A stretch of DNA of 64,000 nucleotides from Tomitella gaofuii (lineage in GTDB: Bacteria; Actinomycetota; Actinomycetes; Mycobacteriales; Mycobacteriaceae): NCBI RefSeq assembly GCF_014126825.1, contig NZ_CP059900.1, forward strand, positions 868,001-932,000. The letters are read 5' to 3'. Shown piece after piece: positions 8,274 to 24,981 of this stretch (the first letter of the stretch is position 1; the number at the start of each line of letters is the position of its first letter). The notes below the pieces were generated by a model. That model was not told the origin of the DNA and searched no databases. It was given only the letters and a program-made list of their open reading frames with translations. The position numbers and the translations under genes are program-made.

Positions 8274-9506
8274 ATGGCTGTGCTCAATCGCGTTTCGAAC
8301 AAGCTCGTCGCGCTCATCGCGGTGTTCCTGGTGCTTCTGGCGGTGGCGGGGACCGCGGTGTGGTTCGTGTTCTTCCGGGCCGAGCCCACCCGCATCACCG
8401 CGTATTTCGACCGGACCGTCGGCATCTACGCCGGGTCCAAGGTGATGGTCCTCGGCGTGGAGGTCGGCAAGGTCGATTCGGTCGACCCCGAAGGCTCGGA
8501 CGTCAAGGTGGTGATGACCGTCGACGGCGATGTGGACATCCCCGCGGGGGTCACGGCCGTGCAGGTGACGCCCTCCGTGGTGCCGGACCGGTACGTGCAG
8601 TTGGCGCCGGCGTACTCAGGCGGCCCGAAGCTGCCGCAGAACGCCACTCTCGATCGCGACCACACCCGCACCCCCGTCGAGATCGACGAGATGTACAAGA
8701 GCATCCAAGAGGTGTCGGAGGCGCTGGGACCGCACGGTGCGAACAAGAACGGGGCGCTGACCGATTTCGTCAACAGCGCCGCCGCCAACCTGGACGGCAA
8801 CGGCGACTCGATCAACGAGACGATCGCCAAGCTCAGCGATGCGGCACGGACGCTGTCGGATTCGCGCGGGGACATCTTCGCCACCGTCCGCAACCTGCAG
8901 ACCTTCGCGAGCACCCTCGCGGAGCACGACGCGCAGGTGCGCAAGTTCAACTCGCAGATGGCGCAGTTCAACGACTTCCTGGACGGCGAACGCGGCGACA
9001 TGGCCGAGTCGATCAAGCAGCTGTCCTACGCGCTCGGCGACGTGGCCCGCTTCGTCCACGACAACAAGGACCTGCTCGAGAGCAACATCAAGGGGCTGGC
9101 ATCGGTCACCCAGACGGTGGCGAGCCACCGTGACGGGCTCAAGGAATCGCTCTCGCTGATGCCGCTCGCCATCGCCAACTTCATCAACGCCTACGACCCC
9201 GACTCGGGCACGATCCAGATGCGGCTGGGCTTCCCCATGCTGCAGGATCCGCTGTACGAGATCGGCTGTCAGATGCTGAACATGGGCAAGATGGGGCCGG
9301 GCATCCCCGAGTACGAGGCGCTGGAGAAGAAGATGCGGCCGGTCATGGACCAGTGCAAGGCCATCGCAGACAAGATCACCGCGGGTATCAAGACACCCAC
9401 GCTGAACCTGCCGTTCGGGATCCTCAGCGGCGACAACCTGCAGCGGTCCCCGGTGCCGGGCACGGAGCCGGGCGTCGTGTCGCCGCGCTTCGAGGGGGGC
9501 AACTGA
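8274..9506 (+). CDS. mceD: MceD-family protein
   Basis: Fourth Mce protein, 410 residues: N-terminal anchor (LVALIAVFLVLLAVAGTAVW), MCE domain with GSKVMVLGVEVGKVDSV, helical middle, and a C-terminal Cys region (EIGCQMLNMGKMG, MDQCKAI). The ATG at 8274 lies three bases after the mceC stop, and the stop overlaps mceE. Family order and spacing support the D assignment. Confidence 0.92.
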   Translation: MAVLNRVSNKLVALIAVFLVLLAVAGTAVWFVFFRAEPTRITAYFDRTVGIYAGSKVMVLGVEVGKVDSVDPEGSDVKVVMTVDGDVDIPAGVTAVQVTPSVVPDRYVQLAPAYSGGPKLPQNATLDRDHTRTPVEIDEMYKSIQEVSEALGPHGANKNGALTDFVNSAAANLDGNGDSINETIAKLSDAARTLSDSRGDIFATVRNLQTFASTLAEHDAQVRKFNSQMAQFNDFLDGERGDMAESIKQLSYALGDVARFVHDNKDLLESNIKGLASVTQTVASHRDGLKESLSLMPLAIANFINAYDPDSGTIQMRLGFPMLQDPLYEIGCQMLNMGKMGPGIPEYEALEKKMRPVMDQCKAIADKITAGIKTPTLNLPFGILSGDNLQRSPVPGTEPGVVSPRFEGGN

Positions 9507-10936
9507 TGCGGTGGCATAGGAGCGCGGGGCTCGCGTCGCAGAAGCGACCGCGCCCGGAGGCGGACGGGCGCCCGGGCAGGGGCGACCCTGGCCGTGGGCG
9601 GTTGGCGGTGGGGGCCTGTATGGCCGGCGCGGCGATGGTGCTGAGCGCCTGCGGAACGGGCGGCGTCTACAGCCTGCCGCTGCCCGGCGGTGCGGACACC
9701 GGCGAACATCCGATGACGATCACCGCGGACTTCGCGGACGTGCTGTCGCTGGTGCCGCAGTCGGCGGTCAAAGTCGGCGGCATCGCCGTCGGCCAGGTCA
9801 AGACGATCGAACTCGCCCCGGACGGCTGGTCCGCGCGGTTGACGCTGGAGATCCAGGGAGACCTCGGCCTGCCGGCCAACACGGTCGCCCGGATCGAACA
9901 GACCAACCTGCTGGGCGAGAAGTTCGTGGCCCTGAGCCCGCCGACCACCGTCGCCCCGACGGGCACGCTCGAGGACGGGGCGCAGATCCCGCTGCAGCGG
10001 ACCGGCCGCAGCGTGCAGATCGAAGAGGTCCTCGGTGCGCTGTCGCTGCTGCTCAACGGCGGCGGCGTGGCGCAGGTCCAGCCGATCGTCGAGGAGATGA
10101 ACAAGGCGATCGGCGGTCGCGAGTCGCAGACCCGGGACCTGCTCGGCCAGTTCACCGACCTGGTCGCGGGCGTCAACGATCAGCGGGAGTCGATCAGCGA
10201 AGCGCTCGACAGCCTGCAGACGCTCACGGGCACGGTCAGCAACCAGCGCGAGCAGATCCAGGCCATCCTGGAGGAACTTCCGGAGGGGGTCCGGATCCTC
10301 AGTGAGCAGCGCCCCGACTTCGTCGCGCTGCTCAATCAGCTCGACCGCCTGGGCAAGGCCGGCACCGACGTCATCACGACGACGCGCGAGGACGTGCTGC
10401 GCGACCTGCGCGCGATGCGGCCGACGATCCAGGCGCTGGCCGACAACGTCCCGTCGCTGGTGGGTGCTCTGCCCATCCTGCCGACCTTCCCGATTCCCGA
10501 CGAGATCCTGCAGGGGATCCAGGGCGGCTACGCGAACGTGTGGGTGTCGGCGGATCTGCGCATCGGCGAGACGCTCGCAAACCTCGGCGTGGGACGCCCG
10601 GATCCCCGGTACGTCAAGCCGTACGGGGCGCACCAGGTGCCCGTCGATCTGAGCAACCCGTGGATCAACGGGAACGGTCCGCGGCGCGGCTGGCCCACGG
10701 TCACGCTGCTGCCGTTGGCGGACACCGCCCCGCCGTTCCAGCGCAACCCCGCGAGCCTGCCGCTCGGCGTCGTCGACAACGCGGCGGAGGCGGTGCGGAA
10801 GGGAACACAGGCGGTGCAGGACGGGTTGGACCGCGCAGCCGACGCGCTGCCGCAGATCGGCCAGGTCGCCACCCCGCCCCCGGATGAGCAGGCGGGTGCG
10901 GGCGGTCCGGCAGACGGCCAGGGAGGTGGCGACTGA
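9506..10936 (+). CDS. mceE: MceE-family lipoprotein (LprK-like)
   Basis: Fifth Mce protein and, as usual for the E position, a lipoprotein. Residues 30-50 form a signal sequence ending in the lipobox LSAC (lipidated Cys near residue 50). An MCE domain follows (SAVKVGGIAVGQVKTIEL). The 476-residue protein has a Pro/Gly-rich C-terminus. The N-terminal 30 residues before the hydrophobic stretch are Arg-rich and longer than in most homologues. The ATG at 9506 overlaps the mceD stop (TGATG). It should sit in the outer leaflet of the plasma membrane within the Mce complex. Confidence 0.92.
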   Translation: MRWHRSAGLASQKRPRPEADGRPGRGDPGRGRLAVGACMAGAAMVLSACGTGGVYSLPLPGGADTGEHPMTITADFADVLSLVPQSAVKVGGIAVGQVKTIELAPDGWSARLTLEIQGDLGLPANTVARIEQTNLLGEKFVALSPPTTVAPTGTLEDGAQIPLQRTGRSVQIEEVLGALSLLLNGGGVAQVQPIVEEMNKAIGGRESQTRDLLGQFTDLVAGVNDQRESISEALDSLQTLTGTVSNQREQIQAILEELPEGVRILSEQRPDFVALLNQLDRLGKAGTDVITTTREDVLRDLRAMRPTIQALADNVPSLVGALPILPTFPIPDEILQGIQGGYANVWVSADLRIGETLANLGVGRPDPRYVKPYGAHQVPVDLSNPWINGNGPRRGWPTVTLLPLADTAPPFQRNPASLPLGVVDNAAEAVRKGTQAVQDGLDRAADALPQIGQVATPPPDEQAGAGGPADGQGGGD

Positions 10937-12183
10937 TGCTGTCCCGACTGATGAAAGTGCAACTGGTCGCGTTCCTCGTCATCGCCGTGCTGGGCATCGT
11001 CTACGTCGGCGGCAAGTACGCGCGCCTGGACGACCTCGTCGGCGTCGGCCGGTACACCGTGCACATGAACCTCAACCACTTCGGCGGGATCTTCCCCAAT
11101 GCGGAGGTCTCCTACCGCGGGGTCCCCGTGGGCCGGGTCGGCGAGATGAGGCTGACGCCGGACGGGCTCCAGGTGGACCTGGAGCTCGAGAACGGCGGTC
11201 CCAAGATCCCGGAATCCACGCACGTCGTCGTGGCCAACCGTTCGGCCATCGGCGAGCAGTACGTGGACTTCCAACCGGTGAGCGACGCCGGGCCGTACCT
11301 CGACGGCGGGGACACCATCCCCGCGGACCACACCTCCACGCCGATCCCCATCGAGGATCTGTTCCAGTCCGTGTCGGGACTCATGGATTCCGTCCCGGTG
11401 GACGCGCTCAGGACGACCTTCACCGAATTGGGCAAGGCGTTCAACGGGCGCGGAGAAGACCTGCGCTCGCTGGTGCAGTCGGTGAACGCGTTCACCGACG
11501 AGGCGTCGAAGAACCTGCCGCAGACCCTGGACCTGATCACGGACAGCGTCACCGTGCTGGGCACGCAGGCGGACCAGTCCTCGGCGATCCAGTCCTACAG
11601 CGCCGATCTGGACCGCATCACCCGGCAGCTCAAGTCGAGCGACCCGGACGTGCGGCGCCTCATCGGCACGGCCAAGGATGCCAGCGACGAGGTCGGGGAC
11701 TTCGTGGGCAGAAGCGGCGACGACATCGCCTCGCTGCTCGCGGGCGCCAACGTGATCAGCGGCGTCGCCGACGACGTGTGGGAAGGACTGCGCGTCCTGC
11801 TGGCCGCGTTGCCGGCGCTGGGCGCGGCGTCGCCCACCGTCGCCCCCGGCGACGACACGATCCACATGGGCGTCGTGCTGGAGACCAACAATCCGGTCGC
11901 GTGCACGCGCGGCTACGAGGGCACACAGAAGATTCTCGCCGAGATGAAGGCGAAGAACCCCGACTTCGACGACACCACGGACGATTTCCCGGTGAACCTC
12001 GACGCCTCGTGCGACGTGCCGCTCGGCAACCCCACGGGCGTGCGGAGCTCGGACCGGATCAAGTACGCGGATCCGACCACGGTGCAGCCGTGGGACGACA
12101 AGCCCAAGCAGGATCCGGACAAGCTCTATCTGCGACCGATCGCATCGCAGGTGGCGGCGCTGCTGGGCGTGACGCCGCGCTGA
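10936..12183 (+). CDS. mceF: MceF-family protein
   Basis: Sixth and last Mce protein, 415 residues: membrane anchor (LVAFLVIAVLGIVYVGGKYA), MCE domain with EVSYRGVPVGRVGEMRL, helical region, and a Cys-containing C-terminal domain (VACTRGYEGTQ, DASCDVPLG). The ATG overlaps the mceE stop. A gap of about 220 bases with no gene follows before the Mce-associated proteins. Confidence 0.92.
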   Translation: MLSRLMKVQLVAFLVIAVLGIVYVGGKYARLDDLVGVGRYTVHMNLNHFGGIFPNAEVSYRGVPVGRVGEMRLTPDGLQVDLELENGGPKIPESTHVVVANRSAIGEQYVDFQPVSDAGPYLDGGDTIPADHTSTPIPIEDLFQSVSGLMDSVPVDALRTTFTELGKAFNGRGEDLRSLVQSVNAFTDEASKNLPQTLDLITDSVTVLGTQADQSSAIQSYSADLDRITRQLKSSDPDVRRLIGTAKDASDEVGDFVGRSGDDIASLLAGANVISGVADDVWEGLRVLLAALPALGAASPTVAPGDDTIHMGVVLETNNPVACTRGYEGTQKILAEMKAKNPDFDDTTDDFPVNLDASCDVPLGNPTGVRSSDRIKYADPTTVQPWDDKPKQDPDKLYLRPIASQVAALLGVTPR

Positions 12184-12405
12184 GGATCGGCGCGACGTCA
12201 CCCCACGGCGGGTCGGCGCGCGGCCGCGGCCGCGTGCCGGCGATCCGGTACGGGCGCTGCGCGGTTGCGGCACGTAGCCTGCAGGGGTGCCCGGGGCCGA
12301 GGGCCGGGGCGCGGCAGGCTGGCCCGCGTCGCGCCGCCTCGCGTGGCCCGGGCGTGTGCGCCGGGCCGTCCGGGAGGACCCGGAGTAGTCGAAACACCAG
12401 ATTGG

Positions 12406-13134
12406 ATGACTGTGACCGAAGCTGCGTCCTCGACGGACGGCGGAAAGCGCTCGCGCGACAAGGGCCTGATCGTGACCGTCGCATTGTGTTCAGCCGCGCT
12501 CGTGGCGGCGGTGGTGATGGCGACGCTGTGGACGGTCGCCGCGGTGCAATCCGGTTCGTCGGAGAACACCGTCGCCGCCGACCGCAACGCGGCGCAAGAG
12601 GCGGCCGGCAGGGCCGCCGTGGCCCTGACGACGGTGTCGATGGACGACATCGACAAGAGTCTCGACGGGATGTACGACGTCACCACCGGCGAGCTCGCGC
12701 AGCAGTTCGCCCCCGGCACGGCCAGGGACGACCTGGCGGCGGCGCTCAAGGAGACCGGCGTGTCGATGCGGACGGATCTCAACTCGGCGGTGCTGACGTC
12801 CTTCGACGATGACAAGGACACCGCCTCGGCGCTCGCATTCGTCGTGCGCACGCAGACGCTCACCGACGGCCAGGAGCGGGTGCTGCGGCAGGGGATCGGC
12901 ATGACGCTGACCAAGCAGGACGGCGCGTGGAAGGTGTCGGACTTCGACACGCGGTTCGCCGGGGTGGGAGACGCGAGCGGCGAGAACACGGGGGCCGGGG
13001 ACGTGCCCGCGCAACCGGCTCCCGGCGATCCTGGCGCGCCCGCACCCGCACCCGCGCCCGGCGGGGACGACACGGGAGGCACGGGCGGCGGCCCGGCGCA
13101 GGGATCCGATCAGCAGAACCCGGCAGGGTCGTGA
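12406..13134 (+). CDS. Mce-associated membrane protein, first copy
   Basis: A 242-residue single-pass protein (transmembrane helix about residues 21-45, VALCSAALVAAVVMATLWTV) with an NTF2-like periplasmic domain ending near TKQDGAWKVSDFDTRF, then a low-complexity Pro/Ala/Gly tail. Such Mas proteins follow mce operons and stabilise the importer. The start is uncertain. ATG 12406 and GTG 12412 are both possible and neither has a well-spaced ribosome site; the longer open frame upstream encodes an implausible Arg-rich sequence. Confidence 0.8.
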   Translation: MTVTEAASSTDGGKRSRDKGLIVTVALCSAALVAAVVMATLWTVAAVQSGSSENTVAADRNAAQEAAGRAAVALTTVSMDDIDKSLDGMYDVTTGELAQQFAPGTARDDLAAALKETGVSMRTDLNSAVLTSFDDDKDTASALAFVVRTQTLTDGQERVLRQGIGMTLTKQDGAWKVSDFDTRFAGVGDASGENTGAGDVPAQPAPGDPGAPAPAPAPGGDDTGGTGGGPAQGSDQQNPAGS

Positions 13135-13145
13135 GGAGGCTTTCG

Positions 13146-13955
13146 ATGAGGTTCGGCAAGAAGCCCGGCGACCCGTCGGCGGACGCGGTGCAGCAGTCGG
13201 ATGCCGCGGAGTCGTCGGACACGACGAAGACGGACAGTGCACAGACGGACAGTGCACAGACGGACAGTGCACAGACGGACAGTGCACAGACGGACAGTGC
13301 GAAGTCGGATGCTGCGAAGTCGGTCGACGACGAGCAGAAGTCCGGGGATGCGCAGGAGACCGGGGAGGCGGAGACCGCTGCCGTTGCGGCGGACGACGGT
13401 GCGCAGCCGGAGCGGTCGAAGGGCGGGGCGCCGAAGCGCACGCGCCGCACGCGGCTCGCGATGATCACCGCAGCGGCGGGCGCTGTCGTGTTCACCCTGG
13501 CCGCGGCGCTGTCGGGGTGGCAGTGGGCCGAGCACAACGGGCCCTATCCGGCGGATGCCAGTACGGCGTTCGTCGACCAGTCCGCCACGGCGCAGGCCGC
13601 GCAGGCCGCGCGCGACATCGTGCAGGGGGTCTTCTCGTACTCGTACCAGGACCTCGACGCCTACCAGGATTCGCTCGCGAAGTTCCTCAACAAGGACATG
13701 CTGGCGAGCTATCAGAAGACGGCCGATCAGAACGTCCAGATCATCACCCAGGCGAAGACCACGATCAAGGCCACCGTCGGCGAGGGGAACGTCGGGATCG
13801 AGAAGCTCGACGGCGACGAAGCGACGGCGGTGGTGATCATGGAGCGTTCCGGGACCAACGGCGACTCCCAGCAGATCTCGGACGCCGCCCCGCTCCGTGT
13901 GCAGATGGAGAAGATCAACGGCCAGTGGAAGGCCAAGGACATGCGCCTGCTCTGA
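13146..13955 (+). CDS. Mce-associated membrane protein, second copy
   Basis: A 269-residue relative of the preceding gene, eleven bases downstream. The first 100 residues are cytoplasmic, acidic and disordered, with tandem TDSAQ repeats at about residues 29-53. A transmembrane helix follows (LAMITAAAGAVVFTLAAALS, about 107-126), then an NTF2-like domain that closes with NGQWKAKDMRLL. The pair of Mas genes after mceF is standard for mce operons. The repeated N-terminal stretch is not part of the family core and could vary between strains. Confidence 0.82.
   Translation: MRFGKKPGDPSADAVQQSDAAESSDTTKTDSAQTDSAQTDSAQTDSAQTDSAKSDAAKSVDDEQKSGDAQETGEAETAAVAADDGAQPERSKGGAPKRTRRTRLAMITAAAGAVVFTLAAALSGWQWAEHNGPYPADASTAFVDQSATAQAAQAARDIVQGVFSYSYQDLDAYQDSLAKFLNKDMLASYQKTADQNVQIITQAKTTIKATVGEGNVGIEKLDGDEATAVVIMERSGTNGDSQQISDAAPLRVQMEKINGQWKAKDMRLL
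13230..13304 (+). repeat. 15-bp tandem repeat, five units (TDSAQ)
   Basis: Four identical copies of ACGGACAGTGCACAG start at 13230, 13245, 13260 and 13275, and a fifth with one change (GTGCGAAG) ends at 13304. Unit length is a multiple of three, so copy-number change keeps the Mas reading frame. Confidence 0.95.
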
Positions 13956-14140
13956 GGACCGGGCCAGGCCGGCGGAGGCGAAACGCCGGGCCGAGTCTTG
14001 ACGTGGCGGCGTGGACCGGTCACCCTGATCCGGGAACAGAAGGCCGTATCCTCCCGCCGGTGCCGAATCCGGCGCGGGGCCCGGTGGCGGATGCCCGTCG
14101 CGTCTCCTCGGACGCGACGGGTCCGGTGGTCGTGAGCGGA

Positions 14141-14170
14141 TTCGACATCGCCGCGGGATTGCGCTACCGT
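14141..14170 (+). promoter_or_regulatory. Candidate rpoB promoter
   Basis: Between the last mce-associated gene and rpoB lie about 450 bases with no gene. TTCGAC (14141-14146), an 18-base spacer and TACCGT (14165-14170) resemble an actinobacterial housekeeping promoter, leaving a leader of roughly 230 bases. A TTGACG near 13998 has no good -10 partner. Function is inferred from motif and place. Confidence 0.4.
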
Positions 14171-14408
14171 TGGACGTTGCGCTGGCTGCCTCCTGTCCAC
14201 TTGCCGCTTCCGGCGGGTCCTGGCGCCTGGTCCTCTTGCGGAACTGCAGTGCGGAAACGCGGTGCGGGCCCTGTGAGTACGGATCAGGCCGCTGGTCACC
14301 TGAAGGTGCGGAATTGTCGGGAGTGCATCCGGCAGAATCCGCAGAACAGGTACAGCGGCGGCCGCCCGATTCGAGGGTGGCGCGCGTGAGGTGCTGGAAG
14401 GACGCATC

Positions 14409-17882
<3,474 letters not shown>

Positions 17883-18011
17883 GTGCCCGCCTCCCGGCCG
17901 GAGTCGCTCCGGCCGGGGGAGGGCGCAACGGATACTCAACTTTTTTGGCAGTCAGGACCCCGACCGCACGGTATACGGGTCCATATCCCGCAAGCGGGGA
18001 AAGGAAGTTAC

Positions 18012-21992
<3,981 letters not shown>

Positions 21993-22020
21993 CAGGCCCC
22001 GCCTCCGGCAGGACAACGGA

Positions 22021-22057
22021 CACGGCCCCCGGATCCGCACTGGATCCGGGGGCCGTG
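22021..22057. terminator. Bidirectional hairpin between rpoC and the convergent phosphatase gene
   Basis: CACGGCCCCCGGATCC at 22021-22036 pairs perfectly with 22042-22057 around a 5-base loop. It lies between the rpoC stop and the stop of the gene on the other strand, so it can serve both. There is no U-tract. Confidence 0.75.
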
Positions 22058-22094
22058 GTCTGTCCGGCGACGGCCATGCCGTGCCGCGGTGTGA

Positions 22095-22619
22095 TCAGGG
22101 CGTGAAGACGGCGGTGATGACGCCGTACGGGTCGGAGGAACCGCGGAGCACGTCGGGGAGCGCGGACCACGCCGCGTCGGTGGCGATCGCGATGCACGCG
22201 CCTGTGGGCATGCCGGCGCGGACCTCGTCGGCGAGGCGCCCGGACGGCGCGAGGGTCAGCGCGGTCCGGGGCAGCTCGGGGAAGTGGCCGACGACCACGA
22301 GGGTGTCCACGTCGTCGCCCACTGGTGCAATGGCGTCGAGGACGTCGTCGACGCCGGCGTCGTACAGCGCGGGCTCGACAATGCATGCGATCGCCGCTTC
22401 GTCCCAGCCGGCGGCGGTGGCCACGGCCTGGAGCGTTTCGCGCGTGCGCACCGCGGTGGAGCACAACGCGGCGCCGACTTGCCATCCGTGCGCGGCGATC
22501 CATTCGCCGGCGGCCTCGGCCTGCGCAGCGCCGTGCTCGGTCAGCGGGCGGTCGTGGTCGGGTGCGCCGGCGGCCGGAGCGGCCTGACCGTGACGGATGA
22601 GAATCAGAGTGCGTGACAT
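22095..22619 (-). CDS. SixA-like histidine phosphatase
   Basis: A 174-residue member of the histidine phosphatase superfamily. The catalytic RHG motif is at residues 9-11 (LILIRHGQA), followed by DRPLTEHGAAQA, an STAVRTRETL segment and the second catalytic His in VVVGHFPEL. The short size and lack of inserts point to the SixA branch, which dephosphorylates phosphohistidine proteins, though the true substrate here is unknown. It faces rpoC and shares the intergenic hairpin with it; the divergent MarR gene lies 136 bases away. Confidence 0.85.
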   Translation of the reverse strand: MSRTLILIRHGQAAPAAGAPDHDRPLTEHGAAQAEAAGEWIAAHGWQVGAALCSTAVRTRETLQAVATAAGWDEAAIACIVEPALYDAGVDDVLDAIAPVGDDVDTLVVVGHFPELPRTALTLAPSGRLADEVRAGMPTGACIAIATDAAWSALPDVLRGSSDPYGVITAVFTP

Positions 22620-22720
22620 GCCTGCGACGGTAGCGGGGGACCGACGGCCGCCACGACCGTCAGGGGTGTGATCGGGGGCTCCCGCCCGGTCCGCTGTGAT
22701 CCGTTCCCCAATGCTTGCAA

Positions 22721-22749
22721 TGGTGAAGTAATCGCATCAGCGGTAGTAT
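22721..22749 (+). promoter_or_regulatory. Candidate promoter of the MarR-efflux operon, leaderless
   Basis: TAGTAT at 22744-22749 lies six bases before the GTG start at 22756, the spacing expected when the transcript begins at the start codon. TGGTGA at 22721-22726 is a weak -35 with a 17-base spacer. No Shine-Dalgarno sequence precedes the gene. Confidence 0.5.
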
Positions 22750-22755
22750 TTCGCT

Positions 22756-23250
22756 GTGGATGTTGCACCGGAAGAAGACCTCGCCGATGTGTTCGACACG
22801 CTCATCGGGATTCTCCACAGGGGATGCGATGCGGACGTGCTCGACGTGTTCGTCAGCATGGATCTGACCCTCACGCAGGTGCGCGTGGTGTTCATGCTGG
22901 CTATGCACGGCAGTGAACTGCCGATCAATGTGGTCGCCGAACGACTCAACGTCTCGGTTGCGACGGCGGGCCGCACCGTCGACCGCCTCGTGACGCTCGG
23001 CATGGTGGATCGCCGCGAAGACCCGGACGACCGTCGCAGCAAACTCGTCTCGCTCACTGCGGAAGGCGTCCGGCTGGCGGACACGCAGCGCGAGGGAATG
23101 CGTGAGCGGATCCGAACGTTCTCCCGTGCGTTGCCCGCCGACGTCGCGGACGGACTGAGAGAGGCTGTCGCGGCCGCCATCGCCGCCACCCCAGAACATC
23201 TCCGTGCAGGTGCCGCCTGCTCGCCCGACCAAGTCAGGACTTGCTCATGA
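22756..23250 (+). CDS. MarR-family transcriptional regulator
   Basis: A 164-residue winged-helix regulator. The recognition region is INVVAERLNVSVATAGRTVD (about residues 56-75), followed by the wing DRREDPDDRRSKLVSLTAEG, the usual MarR signature. The stop overlaps the ATG of a multidrug efflux gene (ATGA), so the two are co-translated. MarR proteins of this arrangement normally repress their own operon until a ligand exported by the pump binds. A good palindromic operator was not obvious in the short upstream region. Confidence 0.88.
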   Translation: MDVAPEEDLADVFDTLIGILHRGCDADVLDVFVSMDLTLTQVRVVFMLAMHGSELPINVVAERLNVSVATAGRTVDRLVTLGMVDRREDPDDRRSKLVSLTAEGVRLADTQREGMRERIRTFSRALPADVADGLREAVAAAIAATPEHLRAGAACSPDQVRTCS

Positions 23251-24836
23251 CATCAGAAATCACCCCGGGCACGGCCGCGCCGCCCGGCGACGCCGCGGCG
23301 GGCACGACCGCCCTGGACGCGCGGCTGCTCAAGGTGGCCGGCGTCGTGGTCCTCGGCGCGATCATGGCGACCTTGGACATGACTATCGTCAACGTCGCCA
23401 TCCCCACCTTCCAGGACGCCTTCCACGCGAGCTATGCCAACGTCGCGTGGGCGGTCACCGCCTACACCCTGTCGCTGGCCACGGTCATCCCGCTCACCGG
23501 GTGGGCCGCGGACCGCTTCGGGACAAAACGCCTCTACCTCACGGCGCTGGCGCTGTTCGTCATCGGCTCGGTCGCCTGCAGCACGGCCTGGTCGCTGGAG
23601 GCGCTGATCGGCTTCCGCGTGCTGCAGGGCCTGGGCGGCGGCATGCTCATGCCGCTGAGCATGACGATCCTGACCCGGGCGGCGGGGCCGCATCGCATCG
23701 GCCGCATGATGGCGCTGCTGGGCGTGCCGATGCTGCTGGGCCCGATCTGCGGCCCGATCCTCGGCGGCTGGCTGATCGACTCGGTCTCCTGGCACTGGAT
23801 CTTCCTGGTGAACGTGCCGGTCGGCGCGCTGGCGATCCTCGCAGCGTTCTTCGTCCTGCCGTCCGACGAGACGCATCCGGGCGAGAAGTTCGACTTCCTC
23901 GGGATGCTGCTGCTCTCGCCCGGGCTCGCCCTGTTCCTCTTCGGTGTCTCCTCGATCCCGGACGAGGGGACGGTGGCGGCGGCGCGGGTGCTCGGCCCCG
24001 GCATCGTCGGCCTAGTGCTGATGGTGCTGTTCGTTCTGCACGCGCTGCGCAAGACGAACGCGCTCATCGACCTGTCGCTGTTCAAGGACCGGAACCTGAC
24101 GGTCTCCGTGATCACGCTGATACTGTTCGTGATCGCCTTCATGGGCACGATGATGCTGCTCCCCAGCTACTTCATGCAGGTGCGCGGGGAGTCGACGTTG
24201 ATGGCGGGCCTGTTGGTGGCACCCCAGGGTCTCGGCGCGATGATGTCGATGCCCATCGGGGGCAAGCTGATCGACAAGATCGGCCCCAAGTTCGTTGTGC
24301 TTCCGGGCATCTCGCTGATCGTCGTCGGGCTGGGGCTGTTCACTCAGGTGGGTACCGACACTTCCCTCTGGTACACCAGCGGCTCGTTGTTCATCATGGG
24401 TATCGGGATGGGCTTCACGATGATGCCGCTGATGACGTCCGCACTGGCGACGCTGACGGAGCACAAGGTGGCACGGGGTTCGACGCTGATGAACATCGTC
24501 CAGCAGACGGGCGCGTCGATCGGTGCGGCGACGATGTCGGTGATCCTCACCAACCAGATGACGAGCCACGGCGTCGACGCGGCGGCGATGCAGAGCGCCG
24601 GGGCGACGGGCGGTGGCCCGGTGCCGGCGGACATGGCGGCGAAGATCCAGGAACTGCTCACCGGCGCGGCCGACGCGTTCAGCGACACCTTCGTCGTGAG
24701 CGTCGTCATCGTGGCGTGCACGCTGATTCCGGCACTGTTCCTGTCGCGGCAGAAGGTCGCGCCATCGGAGCAGGCGGGCGCGGCGCCGTCCGCCGTCGCC
24801 GGCACGGACGACGAGCGCGAGCTGATCGCAAAGTGA
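23247..24836 (+). CDS. MFS multidrug efflux transporter, DHA2 (EmrB/QacA) type
   Basis: A 529-residue, 14-helix major facilitator. Motif D1-like LDMTIVNVAIP in helix 1, motif A GWAADRFGTKRLY after helix 2 and motif C-like LGPICGPILGGWL in helix 5 mark a drug/proton antiporter. The ATG at 23247 was chosen for its 4-base overlap with the MarR stop; a TTG six bases earlier is possible. The Ala/Ser-rich C-terminal tail is cytoplasmic. Substrate cannot be read from sequence. Confidence 0.9.
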   Translation: MTSEITPGTAAPPGDAAAGTTALDARLLKVAGVVVLGAIMATLDMTIVNVAIPTFQDAFHASYANVAWAVTAYTLSLATVIPLTGWAADRFGTKRLYLTALALFVIGSVACSTAWSLEALIGFRVLQGLGGGMLMPLSMTILTRAAGPHRIGRMMALLGVPMLLGPICGPILGGWLIDSVSWHWIFLVNVPVGALAILAAFFVLPSDETHPGEKFDFLGMLLLSPGLALFLFGVSSIPDEGTVAAARVLGPGIVGLVLMVLFVLHALRKTNALIDLSLFKDRNLTVSVITLILFVIAFMGTMMLLPSYFMQVRGESTLMAGLLVAPQGLGAMMSMPIGGKLIDKIGPKFVVLPGISLIVVGLGLFTQVGTDTSLWYTSGSLFIMGIGMGFTMMPLMTSALATLTEHKVARGSTLMNIVQQTGASIGAATMSVILTNQMTSHGVDAAAMQSAGATGGGPVPADMAAKIQELLTGAADAFSDTFVVSVVIVACTLIPALFLSRQKVAPSEQAGAAPSAVAGTDDERELIAK

Positions 24837-24930
24837 CGCGGGGAGGTCCTGACGCCGCGTCTGCTCGGCGCCGTCCCGAAAAGCCCGCGCTGCAGGGTGC
24901 AGGAGCCAGCACGTAGTCGTCTCCTCCAGG

Positions 24931-24968
24931 CGGCGAGGCCCCACCCGGCACCGGGTGGGGCCTCGCCG
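24931..24968. terminator. Perfect 18-bp hairpin after the efflux gene
   Basis: CGGCGAGGCCCCACCCGG (24931-24948) pairs with 24951-24968 around a 2-base centre, about 95 bases after the efflux stop. It is a likely terminator without a U-tract. Confidence 0.8.
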
Positions 24969-24981
24969 CGTCTGCATCCCT

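Noticed and set aside
17883-18011. Upstream extension of rpoC
   Set aside because: The frame is open to the rpoB stop, but the ribosome site and the family start at [10 protein letters not shown] fix the start at 18012.
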